A stretch of 64,000 bases of DNA from Firmicutes bacterium CAG:460 (GTDB lineage: Bacteria; Bacillota_I; Bacilli_A; RF39; UBA660): contig FR899762.1 of NCBI GenBank assembly GCA_000437355.1, positions 62,001 to 126,000 of the forward strand, in the 5' to 3' direction. Positions 8,047-17,661 of this stretch are shown piece after piece (the stretch's first letter is position 1; each line of letters opens with the position of its first letter). The notes beneath the pieces were generated by a model. That model made no database searches, had not been told where the DNA came from, and worked only from the letters and a program-made list of their open reading frames with translations. The position numbers were made by a program, and so were the translations under genes.

Positions 8047-11000
8047 TTACCATTTTACAAATTTCAATACTTTTTCTTTGTGAGGCATATCACTTGATAC
8101 GATATTTGCTAGTAAAACATTTCTATTAAACTCAACTAATCTTTTTTCAATTTCAAATGTTCCATCACATTTTTCTTTTAAAACATAATAACAAGCATTT
8201 CCTAAATCGTCTTTACCATATCCCATGCCAATTGCTCTAAGTGTTTCAATTTTAGTATTAAATAGTCTATCACTTATATGAAAGTGAACATGTCCTTGAA
8301 TAATGGCATCATAATCAGTTGTTTTTTTGCCTTCGAATAAAGGATTTTCTAAAGCATCAAGGAAACCTTTAATTCTTAAATCATTTTTATCTTTTCCTGC
8401 AATTGATCTTTCTATCTTTAATTTTGCATCATCACTATTAGTATATAAGAATTGTTGTGATGTTTTACCTCTTTTGAAGTTTCTTTGATATGCCCAGGTA
8501 GAGTTTTCCCCCATATAATCCCAACGAATATCATTAGCAAAGTGGCATAATGCAACTTTTTGGGTACCAACTTCTAAGTCAATTGATGGTTTATACATTT
8601 TTAAAGTTTCAAGGTCACTAGCACTTAACTTATTATAAGTCCATTCTTGGTTTTCACTTTTTTCTTTATCAAAATATATAAATGGCATTATTCCTAACGT
8701 ATTATAATACTCACTATTACCAGCGATAGATGTTACATTATAATCTTCAAATAACCCTAATACTTCATGAGGATTTGGCCCTACTCCAACATTATCCCCA
8801 AGTGAATATATCTCTTTGATACCATTTTTTCTAATGTTTTCTAATACTGCTAAAGTTGGTTCATATAATGAATGAGCATCAGTAATTATAGCGATTTCTC
8901 TTCCCGTATAAATACTTGAAGTTTTATTAACATTAACCATTGTTAAGGATGTTAATATTTCTTCTAATTCTTTTGGTATTTTTGTAAACTCAAAGTCAAT
9001 ATCATTTAAACTAAATACCTTTTTAACATTAGGTATTGAAGTCATTACTTCCTGAGTTATAATAAATGGTAAGTTATATTCTTTAGCTAATGTTATTTCT
9101 TCAAGGGTTGGAATTCTTCCTCCAGGTAAAATAATTCCACTCATTTTTATGCCATCACGATATAATAACACTTCAGAATTTGCTGCAGTTACTGCACTTG
9201 TTTCTAATATTCCTCTTTCAGTTCGATGTAATTCTTTTACTTCTCCAGAGTTATTAGTTATCCTAAAATTTGTACTCATATTTACTAGAGAACTATGAAT
9301 AAAACTACCAGTTGGAATTTTATCAATAGCAAATGTTGTTGATGTTCTATCAAAATAGAACTTTTCTCCAAGAAAACTTATCGGACTTACTGATAAGAAG
9401 TTTGCTTTACTATGAGAATTACCATTTATTAAATCTTCAACTTTTTCACTTCTACTTAAAATGTGTGCATATAAACAGTAATTAACCTTAGAAAAATCAT
9501 ATACTATTGTACCATATTTGGAAGATAATTCTTCATTAACTAAACTTTTGGTAACATCGCTATCTAATGAAGTTAAATTAATTTTAGCATCTATTTCAAA
9601 TAATTTTTGTAAATCTTTCTTAAAATTAATAAATGATGCTTCAAGTATAAGTAAGTTATCTGGTTTATCAATAATAAAGTATTTTAAAATATTTCGCAAA
9701 CCTTCAATATTATTGGTATTTTCTATTGCTTCAATTACTTTAGAAAACTTTAACAATTCATCAATAAATAAACAAATCTTCTCATTTTCTTTATCTAGCT
9801 CTTTTAAAGTAATTAATGTTTTTGAACCACCGATATATTCTAATGATTTACTAGCATTTCCACAGATTACTTCCATAAATATATTTTTTAATTCTTTAAT
9901 AGAACTTGAATTTAATATTACATCTTTATATTGTTCTAGTATTTTAAATCTTATGGATTTGATATCATCTAAAACTCTTACTTCATTTTTCTTACTATAA
10001 CTTGATGCAAATAATCTTTTTAAGTTATCACAATCATCTTTAGTTAGTAAGACATTATTATTTACTAAATTCATTATTAAATAATAACAATCTTTAAAAG
10101 CATCTATTATTGATAGATAATTTATAATACTATAAACTATATTTTCTTTACTTTGGTCTTCATGATATAATTCACTCATTAAATATTTAACTGCGGAATA
10201 AAAGTCTTCTTCTTTGTTAAATTCAATTATCTCAAGTACTTTATTAAACCAGCTTTTATAGTTTTCACTGCCACAACCATATTGAATAAAAGCATCAAAA
10301 GGAATACCTGATTTATTTATAAAACTTTTTATTTTATTATAATTTTTAATTACTAAATCAATGTCATTATATTTAATTAATTCTACACAATTATCTAAAT
10401 CATCTTCATTTATATTCATACTTTTTAAGATTAATTTCTTTATTTCACGATGTGTTTCTAAAGATTTTAAGTATGTATATAATTCTTCTTGGCTAGTATT
10501 ATTTATCTTAGATAAAATTAAATATTTATTTTGTGTCACTGCTAGTTCTTTAGAATATGGTGTTTTAAAATAATCTAGAGTTGTTAGTTCTAACATAGTT
10601 AATTTATTTAAATAAGTTTTAATTCTGTCTTTTAAGGTTTCAAAAACTAAAATAGTTAATTCTTCATTACTTTTTTCAAGTAATAATTCTACATCATAAT
10701 TACCATTTTTTATAATAAATGATTTATATAAATCACAATAGTTACCATATAAAATTTCTGATATTATAATTGATGATGGTTTCTTATTTAAATCAAGTTT
10801 TAATTCTTCATCCTTTAATTCAATTATTAGTTTTTGAACTTTTAAAGGAATGTTTTGGGAATTTCTTAAATAACATATTTTTAAACTACTTAAACTTCTA
10901 GATTTAATAGCGGATTTTAAATCTTTTTCTTTTTTATCCAAGATAAATTCTTTGATATCAGCAGAAATTGCATCATTATATATCCATGATAAGACATTTA

Positions 11001-11910
11001 TATCACTAGTTAATGATAAAACTAATTTAGTTTTTAATGGGAAATTTTTAATAATTATGGTTGAAATTTTTGCATCTTTAATTTTAATTAATGTTTTTTT
11101 AAAGTCTTCGAAAGACATTTTTTGAATAACAGAAAGTAACATGTCTGTTTTTTTTCTTATTAACATGTCATAAACTACTTTGGGATAGTTTTCACTGGTT
11201 GTTATTAAATCAATTAACTCTTTTTCATTAATATTTTTAAGTTTTAATTCTAACTCATTACTTTTTAATTCAATTATTTTATTTTTTACTTCTTCAGTTG
11301 ATGGGCTTTTTAATATTTCTAGAATATTAAATTCACTTACAAATCTTTTAATGATGTCTTCTTTTTGTTCTAAACTTAGTTTTTCACTATATAAAACATA
11401 AGCAATATTATCTATGTTAGTAAATTTAGTTTCTAGACAAAACTTGATTAAATCTTCATTACTAGATGTGGATAGAAATTCTGCTAGTAAAGATTTATCA
11501 ACACCATAATAAATTATTAATTGTTTTAATTTTTTATCTTTTTTTGGGTTTTCTAAGACACTTAAAATATCATTATATAAATCTATTATAATGTGTCTTT
11601 TTAAAATATGAGGATAATGAGCTTTATAAAGGTCACTTTCTTTAAAATTAGTATATTTTTTAAACACATTTTCAAAGTTGTTCAAACATACAAAATCTCT
11701 AGATTTACTATCTATTACTTGAGATATTACTTTTTTAGCACTTTTAGGTACTTGGGTACTAAAAAGAAGGTTTACTAAAACATCTTCACTGGTATTTTGT
11801 AAATTTTTTCTTAATAATTTATCATATTTTTTAATTATTTCTGCTTTTTCTTTATAACTTATTTTAGAGCTATTTAAAAGAGAAAGTAAATTTTTACTAG
11901 TCACAACCAT
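8047..11910 (-). CDS. Giant helical-repeat protein with C-terminal calcineurin-like phosphoesterase
   Basis: A 1287-residue cytosolic protein. Residues 1 to about 800 are helical, Leu/Lys/Asn-rich, with recurring two-helix units that look like HEAT-type repeats. About 804-965 is a distinct globular region with conserved-looking phrases (LYAHILSRSE, FLSVSPIS, SSLVNMSTNF, NSEVLLYRDGIKMSGIILPGG). From about 1004 a metallophosphatase domain has all the expected motifs: D1011-A-H1013, GDNVGVGP (1038-1045), GNSE (1064-1067), H1123 and GHVHFH (1206-1211). The last domain probably hydrolyses a phosphodiester or nucleotide; the middle domain loosely recalls ADP-ribosyltransferase motif order, which is speculative. 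An AAGGGGGA site precedes the ATG. No membrane segment or signal. Confidence 0.8.
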   Translation of the reverse strand: MVVTSKNLLSLLNSSKISYKEKAEIIKKYDKLLRKNLQNTSEDVLVNLLFSTQVPKSAKKVISQVIDSKSRDFVCLNNFENVFKKYTNFKESDLYKAHYPHILKRHIIIDLYNDILSVLENPKKDKKLKQLIIYYGVDKSLLAEFLSTSSNEDLIKFCLETKFTNIDNIAYVLYSEKLSLEQKEDIIKRFVSEFNILEILKSPSTEEVKNKIIELKSNELELKLKNINEKELIDLITTSENYPKVVYDMLIRKKTDMLLSVIQKMSFEDFKKTLIKIKDAKISTIIIKNFPLKTKLVLSLTSDINVLSWIYNDAISADIKEFILDKKEKDLKSAIKSRSLSSLKICYLRNSQNIPLKVQKLIIELKDEELKLDLNKKPSSIIISEILYGNYCDLYKSFIIKNGNYDVELLLEKSNEELTILVFETLKDRIKTYLNKLTMLELTTLDYFKTPYSKELAVTQNKYLILSKINNTSQEELYTYLKSLETHREIKKLILKSMNINEDDLDNCVELIKYNDIDLVIKNYNKIKSFINKSGIPFDAFIQYGCGSENYKSWFNKVLEIIEFNKEEDFYSAVKYLMSELYHEDQSKENIVYSIINYLSIIDAFKDCYYLIMNLVNNNVLLTKDDCDNLKRLFASSYSKKNEVRVLDDIKSIRFKILEQYKDVILNSSSIKELKNIFMEVICGNASKSLEYIGGSKTLITLKELDKENEKICLFIDELLKFSKVIEAIENTNNIEGLRNILKYFIIDKPDNLLILEASFINFKKDLQKLFEIDAKINLTSLDSDVTKSLVNEELSSKYGTIVYDFSKVNYCLYAHILSRSEKVEDLINGNSHSKANFLSVSPISFLGEKFYFDRTSTTFAIDKIPTGSFIHSSLVNMSTNFRITNNSGEVKELHRTERGILETSAVTAANSEVLLYRDGIKMSGIILPGGRIPTLEEITLAKEYNLPFIITQEVMTSIPNVKKVFSLNDIDFEFTKIPKELEEILTSLTMVNVNKTSSIYTGREIAIITDAHSLYEPTLAVLENIRKNGIKEIYSLGDNVGVGPNPHEVLGLFEDYNVTSIAGNSEYYNTLGIMPFIYFDKEKSENQEWTYNKLSASDLETLKMYKPSIDLEVGTQKVALCHFANDIRWDYMGENSTWAYQRNFKRGKTSQQFLYTNSDDAKLKIERSIAGKDKNDLRIKGFLDALENPLFEGKKTTDYDAIIQGHVHFHISDRLFNTKIETLRAIGMGYGKDDLGNACYYVLKEKCDGTFEIEKRLVEFNRNVLLANIVSSDMPHKEKVLKFVKW

Positions 11911-11984
11911 TTTTTATCCCCCTTAGTTAGCTATATTTTATCACAAATTGTAATTTTTGTCAAATTTGTGTAAAGAAAAAGGTA

Positions 11985-12209
11985 TTACTTTTTCTTGCTA
12001 GTTCTTTTCTTAGCAACTTCTTTAATACCTTCTTTAATTTCTTTTGCCATTTTTATATTTTTCTTATCTTCATAAGTTGTTTTTCCTGTTATGTCATGGT
12101 ATGCTTCTTTGATGCCTTCACGAACTGCCCATTTGATTAAAAAATAAATAAGTAAACTAATGACAAAAATTAATAACGCTAGTAAAACATAACTAATACT
12201 ATTACCCAT
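11985..12209 (-). CDS. Small single-pass membrane protein
   Basis: A 74-residue protein with one membrane helix at about residues 6-28 (YVLLALLIFVISLLIYFLIKW) and a basic cytoplasmic tail ending KKRTSKKK. A GGAGGG site precedes the ATG at 12209. It lies between the phosphoesterase protein and the S41 protease with small gaps. No family recognised. Confidence 0.7.
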   Translation of the reverse strand: MGNSISYVLLALLIFVISLLIYFLIKWAVREGIKEAYHDITGKTTYEDKKNIKMAKEIKEGIKEVAKKRTSKKK

Positions 12210-12251
12210 GTTGCCCTCCTTAGTATTAATTATACACTATTTTTGAAAAAT

Positions 12252-13808
12252 TTAAATATTTTTTTGATAATTTAACAAATATTCTACTTCGTATTCATAA
12301 TTTTCATTGAAAATATCATTTATTGTTTTACTATTTATAGGTATTTTTATATTTAATTTTAATCCTCCATTTCTTTCATTGTTACTATCAATTATAATGT
12401 CATCTTTTTTTCCAATAGCAATGGTTGGAATGGAAATTATTAGATTATGGGGCATAATTATTTTCTTTTTAACTGTTGATATGCTGCCATTTGTACTGGT
12501 TAATCCTGCCACAAGTATGTTTTCTTCATTTTGTAAGTTATATGCAAGTATTTCTCCAGCACTCTTAGTGTTACCATTAACTAATATAATGGTTGGAATA
12601 TTTATCTTTTTATAACCGTTTGCATATATTTCATTTATCTTTTTTAATTTATTATCTTTTAAAATACTTTCCTTAATATAAAGGTAATCTTGTGTACTAA
12701 AAAAACTTGCAATAACACTTCCTACAATGTCACTGCCCCCTTCATTGTTTCTTAAATCTAATATTAAATTTTTAGCATTATCCTTATTTATATTATCAAC
12801 AATATTATTCATTTTGTTTTTAACATATTTTATACTATCTTTTTCATTTGTTATTTTTAGGTAAGATGTAACTCCCAACAGTTTATAAGTAAAATTTTCT
12901 TCATCATTACTTTTGGTAAACTTTTTAATATTTTCTTTTATGTATTTATAACCATTACCAATTGATTTTAATTTGATAACTTGTTCTTTTCCTTCATTAT
13001 TAATAAAAGTTATTTCATTTTCTTCATTACCTCTTCCAGATAAATAAATGGGGATATAATAATTTAAGACATTTTTATTAGATATATTGGGTAGGGAAAC
13101 ACTTAGATACTTTAGATTTTTTATCTCATCAGAAATATTATTACCATTCCATTTAGTTATGATAAATCCATCTCTGATACCAGCTTTATATGCCGTACTT
13201 TCCGGGGAAACACTTGTTGCTACATAAGTCATATTATCTAATAAACTTAAACTAAAACCATAATATCTATTATAAAATTTTTCTTTTGCTTCTTCTAGAT
13301 TAGAATTATTAGTTAAACTTTTTATACCAATGTGAGCATCATAAAATTCATTTAAATAGTTTTCTAATACTTGATAATATTTTATTTCATTATTTATATT
13401 TTTAAATTCTTTTTTATATTTTTGATATAAGTTATCATAGTTAATTTCTTTATGTTCATTTAAAACATAGTTTTCTTTTAAAGTTTCATGTAATTTGTTA
13501 AAAGCTACAATATAATTTAAGGACGCATAATTATTTATTTTAAGAGTGGTTATTGGATAACTTACTAAAATAATTATAATAATTGTTGATAAAGTCTTTT
13601 TTATCAACATTTTATTTGTTAAAGATATAATTATAGATAGAAATGCTGTTAGATAAACTATTTTAAATAATATGTTTTCATTACTTACTTTTATATGAAT
13701 AAAACATAGTAAGAATGGAATAAATAATAAATAATTTTTCTTTTTAAATAAATATAAAATAATTGTTAGTAAAATTAAAAATACTATAATTAAATCTTTT
13801 AATACCAT
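12252..13808 (-). CDS. Membrane-anchored S41 (C-terminal processing) protease
   Basis: A 518-residue protein with three or four N-terminal hydrophobic helices (about 1-95), an extracellular PDZ-like region (about 175-250; YGFSLSLLDNMTYVATSVSPESTAYKAGIRDG), and an S41 catalytic domain with LILDLRNNEGGSDIVGSV and VNGNTKSAGEIL, the Ser at about 416 being the likely nucleophile. S41 enzymes trim C-termini of extracytoplasmic proteins. I chose the ATG at 13808; a longer frame starts at a GTG at 13853 inside the upstream terminator hairpin and is improbable. Four N-terminal helices are more than usual for CtpA. Confidence 0.85.
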   Translation of the reverse strand: MVLKDLIIVFLILLTIILYLFKKKNYLLFIPFLLCFIHIKVSNENILFKIVYLTAFLSIIISLTNKMLIKKTLSTIIIIILVSYPITTLKINNYASLNYIVAFNKLHETLKENYVLNEHKEINYDNLYQKYKKEFKNINNEIKYYQVLENYLNEFYDAHIGIKSLTNNSNLEEAKEKFYNRYYGFSLSLLDNMTYVATSVSPESTAYKAGIRDGFIITKWNGNNISDEIKNLKYLSVSLPNISNKNVLNYYIPIYLSGRGNEENEITFINNEGKEQVIKLKSIGNGYKYIKENIKKFTKSNDEENFTYKLLGVTSYLKITNEKDSIKYVKNKMNNIVDNINKDNAKNLILDLRNNEGGSDIVGSVIASFFSTQDYLYIKESILKDNKLKKINEIYANGYKKINIPTIILVNGNTKSAGEILAYNLQNEENILVAGLTSTNGSISTVKKKIIMPHNLIISIPTIAIGKKDDIIIDSNNERNGGLKLNIKIPINSKTINDIFNENYEYEVEYLLNYQKNI

Positions 13809-13831
13809 AATTATCACACTTTTATTTTTAA

Positions 13832-13856
13832 CAAAAAAAGTGGTTTTATCCACTTT
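13832..13856 (-). terminator. Rho-independent terminator after the two-HEPN gene
   Basis: AAGTGG (13838-13843) and CCACTT (13850-13855) enclose a six-base loop; on the minus strand the arm is followed by TTTTTTT. It starts at the stop codon of the gene at 13855-15519. Confidence 0.8.
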
Positions 13857-15519
13857 ATATTAATATTCTTCTTAGAATTTCATCTTTTTTTAAGAATTCT
13901 TTAATTGGTTCTTCATTTGTATAAATCATGTTAATAAAATCTGTGATTGGAACTTCACATTTAAATGTTAGAACTCCTTCATAAATGTCTTCAAAAACTA
14001 TTTTACAAATACGATTATCAACAGTTTCTATTTTATAATTACCATGAGAAATACTATTTCTTATACCATTAATTATTGCTTTATTTTTTAAGTGACTTTC
14101 ATTAAATTTCTCATAAAGATTTATTTCATTTAACCTTATAAGTAAGGTTTTTAATTCTTCATAAAGTCTATCTCTTTCTTGATATGATTTTTGTAAGTTA
14201 CTTTCTAATATAGCTTTAGCTTTTAAATTACCACTTTTAGTTACTTGCGCTAAACTTTGTTCATTTTTAGAAATTTTAGCATCAATTTCTGTAATTCTTT
14301 TCTTCTTACTTGTAAATTCTATTTGAAGACTATTTTTAAATCCATTATCCTTATTTATATATAGGACATTTATTGGACTTAAATCAAGAGTGCTGTAATC
14401 TAAGCCATCACTTGGTAAAAAGGTGTATTCATTACTATTTTCTAAAAATTTATCATTTCCATAAGAAAACATGGCTTCAAAAAGAGCAAAAGTTGTGGTA
14501 GCTAATTCTTCTAAACCAATTGTATCATAACTACAATTTTTTTGATATTCTTCAAGAATTTCTCCATAATTAACAGTTTGTTTTTTATAAGCAATCTCTA
14601 GTAACATCATATTTTTTTGAAAAGATTTTACTAAATGCTTTTTGGGATTTAATCTACTTTCTAAATCTTTTTTCATAAATCTTATTTGATATTCATAAGG
14701 TATATCTTTAGGATAGTTATAATAAACATAATTAGTTATATCTTCAATTAAATCATCTTTTAATGAAGTTTTTTCCCAATCAAAAGAGTATCCTTTTTGA
14801 GCAAATTTCTTTTTAGCTTTTACAAGTAAATCTAAAGGAAAATCAGCTTCATAATCACTTATAACCATGTCTACTGTTTTAGCCATTTCATCGTTTAAAA
14901 GTCCATCATCATGTTTTTTAAAACTAAAACGCATTCTACTAAATGTTCTTAAAAAACCTTTTATTTCACTTTTAGTTTTTAATGATTTAGTTCTAGTTTT
15001 ATCATTTTTATTAATTACTACAATATCATTTTTATATTCAGTATTTGATGAATTTAAATGATAAATGTCCATAGACTTAGAAATCATATTTATAACATTA
15101 GTCATTCCTAGAGACATCATAGAATTTTCAAGTTTAAATGAAACTTTCTTATTTTCTAAATCTATTATAAATTCTCCATGTGCTAGTTTATTTCTAATTA
15201 GTCCCACTATTTCTTCAGGATTTTTAAATGTAAAACCATCTATTTCAAAACCATCTTTTGTTTTTGTGGCAACTTTATCAACACAATTTAGAATACCTTC
15301 ATCAATTGTTTTACAAATAAAATTGTTTTTTGAGCCTTCAATTAATTCATCTTTTACAACTAACAAACAACATATTGCTAAACTAAATTTAGCCATGTAA
15401 AAAAAGTTTTCTTGTAAGATAAAATCTGATACTTTTTTTTGACCCATAAAGCAATCTGCTAAAAACATTGCATATGCTTTAATACCTCCGAAAAGTAAGA
15501 AAAATGTATTTACATCCAT
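13855..15519 (-). CDS. Protein with two HEPN (RNxxxH) motifs
   Basis: A 554-residue protein of unrecognised family. It carries two copies of the HEPN ribonuclease signature: R109-N-K-L-A-H114-G after an IVGLI helix, and R487-N-S-I-S-H492-G after an IINGI helix. Each is followed by a beta-type segment with similar wording (FIIDLENKKVSFKLE and YKIETVDNRICKIVFED), so the protein looks like an N- and a C-terminal HEPN domain separated by about 370 residues, including a coiled coil at about 405-450. HEPN proteins cut RNA in toxins and phage defence. There is a GGGGG site before the ATG and a terminator right after the stop, so it is expressed alone. No neighbouring nucleotidyltransferase antitoxin is visible. 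Confidence 0.78.
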   Translation of the reverse strand: MDVNTFFLLFGGIKAYAMFLADCFMGQKKVSDFILQENFFYMAKFSLAICCLLVVKDELIEGSKNNFICKTIDEGILNCVDKVATKTKDGFEIDGFTFKNPEEIVGLIRNKLAHGEFIIDLENKKVSFKLENSMMSLGMTNVINMISKSMDIYHLNSSNTEYKNDIVVINKNDKTRTKSLKTKSEIKGFLRTFSRMRFSFKKHDDGLLNDEMAKTVDMVISDYEADFPLDLLVKAKKKFAQKGYSFDWEKTSLKDDLIEDITNYVYYNYPKDIPYEYQIRFMKKDLESRLNPKKHLVKSFQKNMMLLEIAYKKQTVNYGEILEEYQKNCSYDTIGLEELATTTFALFEAMFSYGNDKFLENSNEYTFLPSDGLDYSTLDLSPINVLYINKDNGFKNSLQIEFTSKKKRITEIDAKISKNEQSLAQVTKSGNLKAKAILESNLQKSYQERDRLYEELKTLLIRLNEINLYEKFNESHLKNKAIINGIRNSISHGNYKIETVDNRICKIVFEDIYEGVLTFKCEVPITDFINMIYTNEEPIKEFLKKDEILRRILI

Positions 15520-15573
15520 TTTAAAACCCCCGATTAGAGCTATATTTTAACACTAAATGAGGGTATTGTCAAA

Positions 15574-16419
15574 TTAATTTTCGTACATTTTACTTTTACT
15601 ATCTAGTTGAAGTTCATATCCATATTCAAATATAAATGAAATACTATAAATTATTAAAGCATAAACAATATCTGATAATTCTAGTTCAGCCTTAAAATCT
15701 ATTTTCATTATAATGCCACACATAAGACCATAAATAAAACTAAATACAACATAAAATATTATAAAATAAGATATTTTTTTAATACAATTTATATTTTCTA
15801 AAGTAAATGGTGTATCTCCATTATGAATGTTAAAGAATAATTTATATAAACATTCAAATACTTTGGCAATACAAATTATACTTATTAAAACACCAAGTAA
15901 AATAATTTCTACATAAAATATAATTTCTGTAATACTGTGACTATTTAAATACTCATTAGCAAGTTCACCATTTGTTGTAATATCACCCACTCTAATATTT
16001 AACATGTAAATGTCAGTATCTTCAATTCTTAAAGATTTAGATACAAATGGTAAAGCAAGAATTATTATGCTTATTAAAACAGATACACCAATAAATATTT
16101 TATTAATTATATTTGCTAATACATAAATTATTTTACTTATTAACTTTACTTTTATTTGTTTTTCTTTTTTAAACTTTACGACACTTTCTTTTATTTCACT
16201 ATCTAAAGAGTCTATATCTGTAAAATCTTCATGGACTAAATCATTTATTTTACACTTAAATATATCGCATAAACACATAATGTTGTTCATGCTAGGAAAG
16301 TTTTCCCCCGTTTCCCATTTTGATATACTTTGTCTTGATACTCCAAGTTTTTCTGCTAATTCTTCTTGAGAAATATTTTTTTGTTTTCTAATGTTTTTTA
16401 AATTTTCACCAAATTTCAT
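15574..16419 (-). CDS. HTH (XRE) transcription regulator with membrane domain
   Basis: A 281-residue protein with a typical N-terminal XRE helix-turn-helix (residues 1-60; FGENLKNIRKQKNISQEELAEKLGVSRQSISKWETG) and a C-terminal membrane domain with four hydrophobic segments (about 95-120, 165-185, 215-235, 245-265). This architecture is common in Bacillota regulators that respond to envelope or membrane-borne signals. It lies next to, but is separately transcribed from, the DUF1848 gene upstream. The target genes are not evident. Confidence 0.88.
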   Translation of the reverse strand: MKFGENLKNIRKQKNISQEELAEKLGVSRQSISKWETGENFPSMNNIMCLCDIFKCKINDLVHEDFTDIDSLDSEIKESVVKFKKEKQIKVKLISKIIYVLANIINKIFIGVSVLISIIILALPFVSKSLRIEDTDIYMLNIRVGDITTNGELANEYLNSHSITEIIFYVEIILLGVLISIICIAKVFECLYKLFFNIHNGDTPFTLENINCIKKISYFIIFYVVFSFIYGLMCGIIMKIDFKAELELSDIVYALIIYSISFIFEYGYELQLDSKSKMYEN

Positions 16420-16488
16420 ATTTATTTTCCTTTCGTTATTTAATTATATTTTATTTGCTTGTTATTTTCTATCAACTTTTAAGTGCAT

Positions 16489-17376
16489 TTACTTATTTCT
16501 TACTTTTATTATATCATCTTTTTTTAAAATTCCACATAAAAGAGATGAATTTACATCATGATTTTTAAAGTTTTCATTAACCATTTTTTCATCATAATTT
16601 GCATAGCAATATTTGCAAAAATGTTTACATGAATTGTAACATCCGATATCTGCCATTTCTACACATTCACATTTTCTTTCTTTTCTAGCTTTCCATGATT
16701 TATAAGTCTTACCAGTAAGTTTATATGCAAGTTCATGTGATAAACATTCTCCTTTTTTAAATCCATATTCTGTTAAGTTTCTATCTTCAAAACAAGTTTG
16801 TACTACCATGTTATTAGTCCTTGCTATATTACTAAAATTTTCACCGATTATTTTATAGTCATTTTCAGTAAACGGACGATATTTTAAAATATTTTTATTT
16901 TTTAAAACATTTTTGTACTCATCAAGAAAAGAAACAATTATAGTATTTACATATTCTTTTAATAATGTGCATAACTTGTTAAAAGCTTTAATATGATAAT
17001 CAATATTGTATTTATCACTTAGAAAAATGGGGTCATATCTTATGTAAATATTATCTTTTCCTATAATTGTAGATATTTTTTTAACAGCATTTATTATTTC
17101 TGTTTTTAATATAACATTTGGTTCAATATCATTTTTATAAGGTGTTATGGTAACATGAAATATAAAAGGAATTTTTATTTTGTCTAAATCATTTAATATT
17201 GGAATTGGGTTTTTAGTACAAAATAAAATTAAATCAACATCACTAAAGTTAATTCTACTTACAAGTTTAGGATTAAAGGGATTTCTTACATCAACGAAAC
17301 CAGCATTTAATCTATTCATAAACCACTTTTCATAAAATGCAATTATATCTGTTCTTCCACTTACATTTAATATCAT
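16489..17376 (-). CDS. DUF1848 protein
   Basis: A 295-residue protein matching DUF1848: it starts MILNVSGRTDIIAFYEKWFMNRLNAGFVDVRNPFN and has VDLILFCTKNPIPIL and the distal Cys cluster GCYNSCKHFCKYCYANYD. The family resembles radical-SAM-type enzymes of unknown activity, with the C-terminal Cys residues as likely Fe-S ligands. I set the start at 17376, preceded by AAAGGAAG; a 16-codon longer frame has no binding site. Monocistronic by spacing. Reaction unknown. Confidence 0.85.
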   Translation of the reverse strand: MILNVSGRTDIIAFYEKWFMNRLNAGFVDVRNPFNPKLVSRINFSDVDLILFCTKNPIPILNDLDKIKIPFIFHVTITPYKNDIEPNVILKTEIINAVKKISTIIGKDNIYIRYDPIFLSDKYNIDYHIKAFNKLCTLLKEYVNTIIVSFLDEYKNVLKNKNILKYRPFTENDYKIIGENFSNIARTNNMVVQTCFEDRNLTEYGFKKGECLSHELAYKLTGKTYKSWKARKERKCECVEMADIGCYNSCKHFCKYCYANYDEKMVNENFKNHDVNSSLLCGILKKDDIIKVRNK

Positions 17377-17491
17377 AATTTCTTCCTTTATTTTTGATTT
17401 TACCCCGCATTTATATAATAACATATGTTTGCTATATGATGCAAGATAAAAAAGTTATTTTGTAAAATTTTAAAATTATTATAAAAAGTTA

Positions 17492-17520
17492 TTGACAAAC
17501 TTCAAAAAAAATATTAAGAT
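17492..17520 (+). promoter_or_regulatory. Promoter of candidate small RNA 1
   Basis: TTGACA (17492-17497), 17-base spacer, TAAGAT (17515-17520). Both hexamers and the spacer length are identical to those of the second small RNA at 20015-20043. Confidence 0.8.
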
Positions 17521-17526
17521 TATACT

Positions 17527-17631
17527 AGCATGATACAAGTCATGCTAATAACCTGATCTCTCTTACGAATCTCAATGTGAAGAGATCAACCAAAACCCCC
17601 TGAAGGACCTCTTAGAGAGGTCCGCTTTTTA
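17527..17631 (+). ncRNA. Candidate small RNA 1 with C-rich single-stranded region
   Basis: No ORF fits this transcript. From the promoter it would be about 105 bases: a first hairpin TAGCATGA/TCATGCTA (17526-17547), a second with GATCTCT/AGAGATC arms (17555-17587), an unpaired stretch AACCAAAACCCCCTGAA, and a terminator GGACCTCT/AGAGGTCC (17605-17623) followed by GCTTTTT. The C-rich linker would match Shine-Dalgarno purines, as in C-rich trans-acting RNAs of other Bacillota. It lies between the DUF1848 gene and recG and is transcribed away from both. Confidence 0.7.
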
Positions 17632-17635
17632 ATTT

Positions 17636-17661
17636 TAAAAAAATCGTTAACATTTTAACGA
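17636..17661 (-). terminator. Bidirectional hairpin at the end of the HTH pseudogene
   Basis: CGTTAA and TTAACG arms around four bases; on the minus strand followed by a run of T. It could terminate the recG transcript. Confidence 0.6.

Noticed and set aside
12252..13853. Longer S41 protease start at 13853 (GTG)
   Set aside because: It falls inside the terminator hairpin of the upstream gene and has no ribosome site.
15065..15400. Plus-strand frames opposite the two-HEPN gene
   Set aside because: They have no ribosome site and the minus-strand protein has motif evidence.
13855..15519. The two-HEPN protein as a Cas13 effector
   Set aside because: No CRISPR repeats are in the window, the size is half of Cas13, and motif context is different.
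17527..17631. Small RNA 1 as signal recognition particle RNA or 6S RNA
   Set aside because: It lacks the SRP helix 8 GGAA loop signature and the long bulged stem of 6S.
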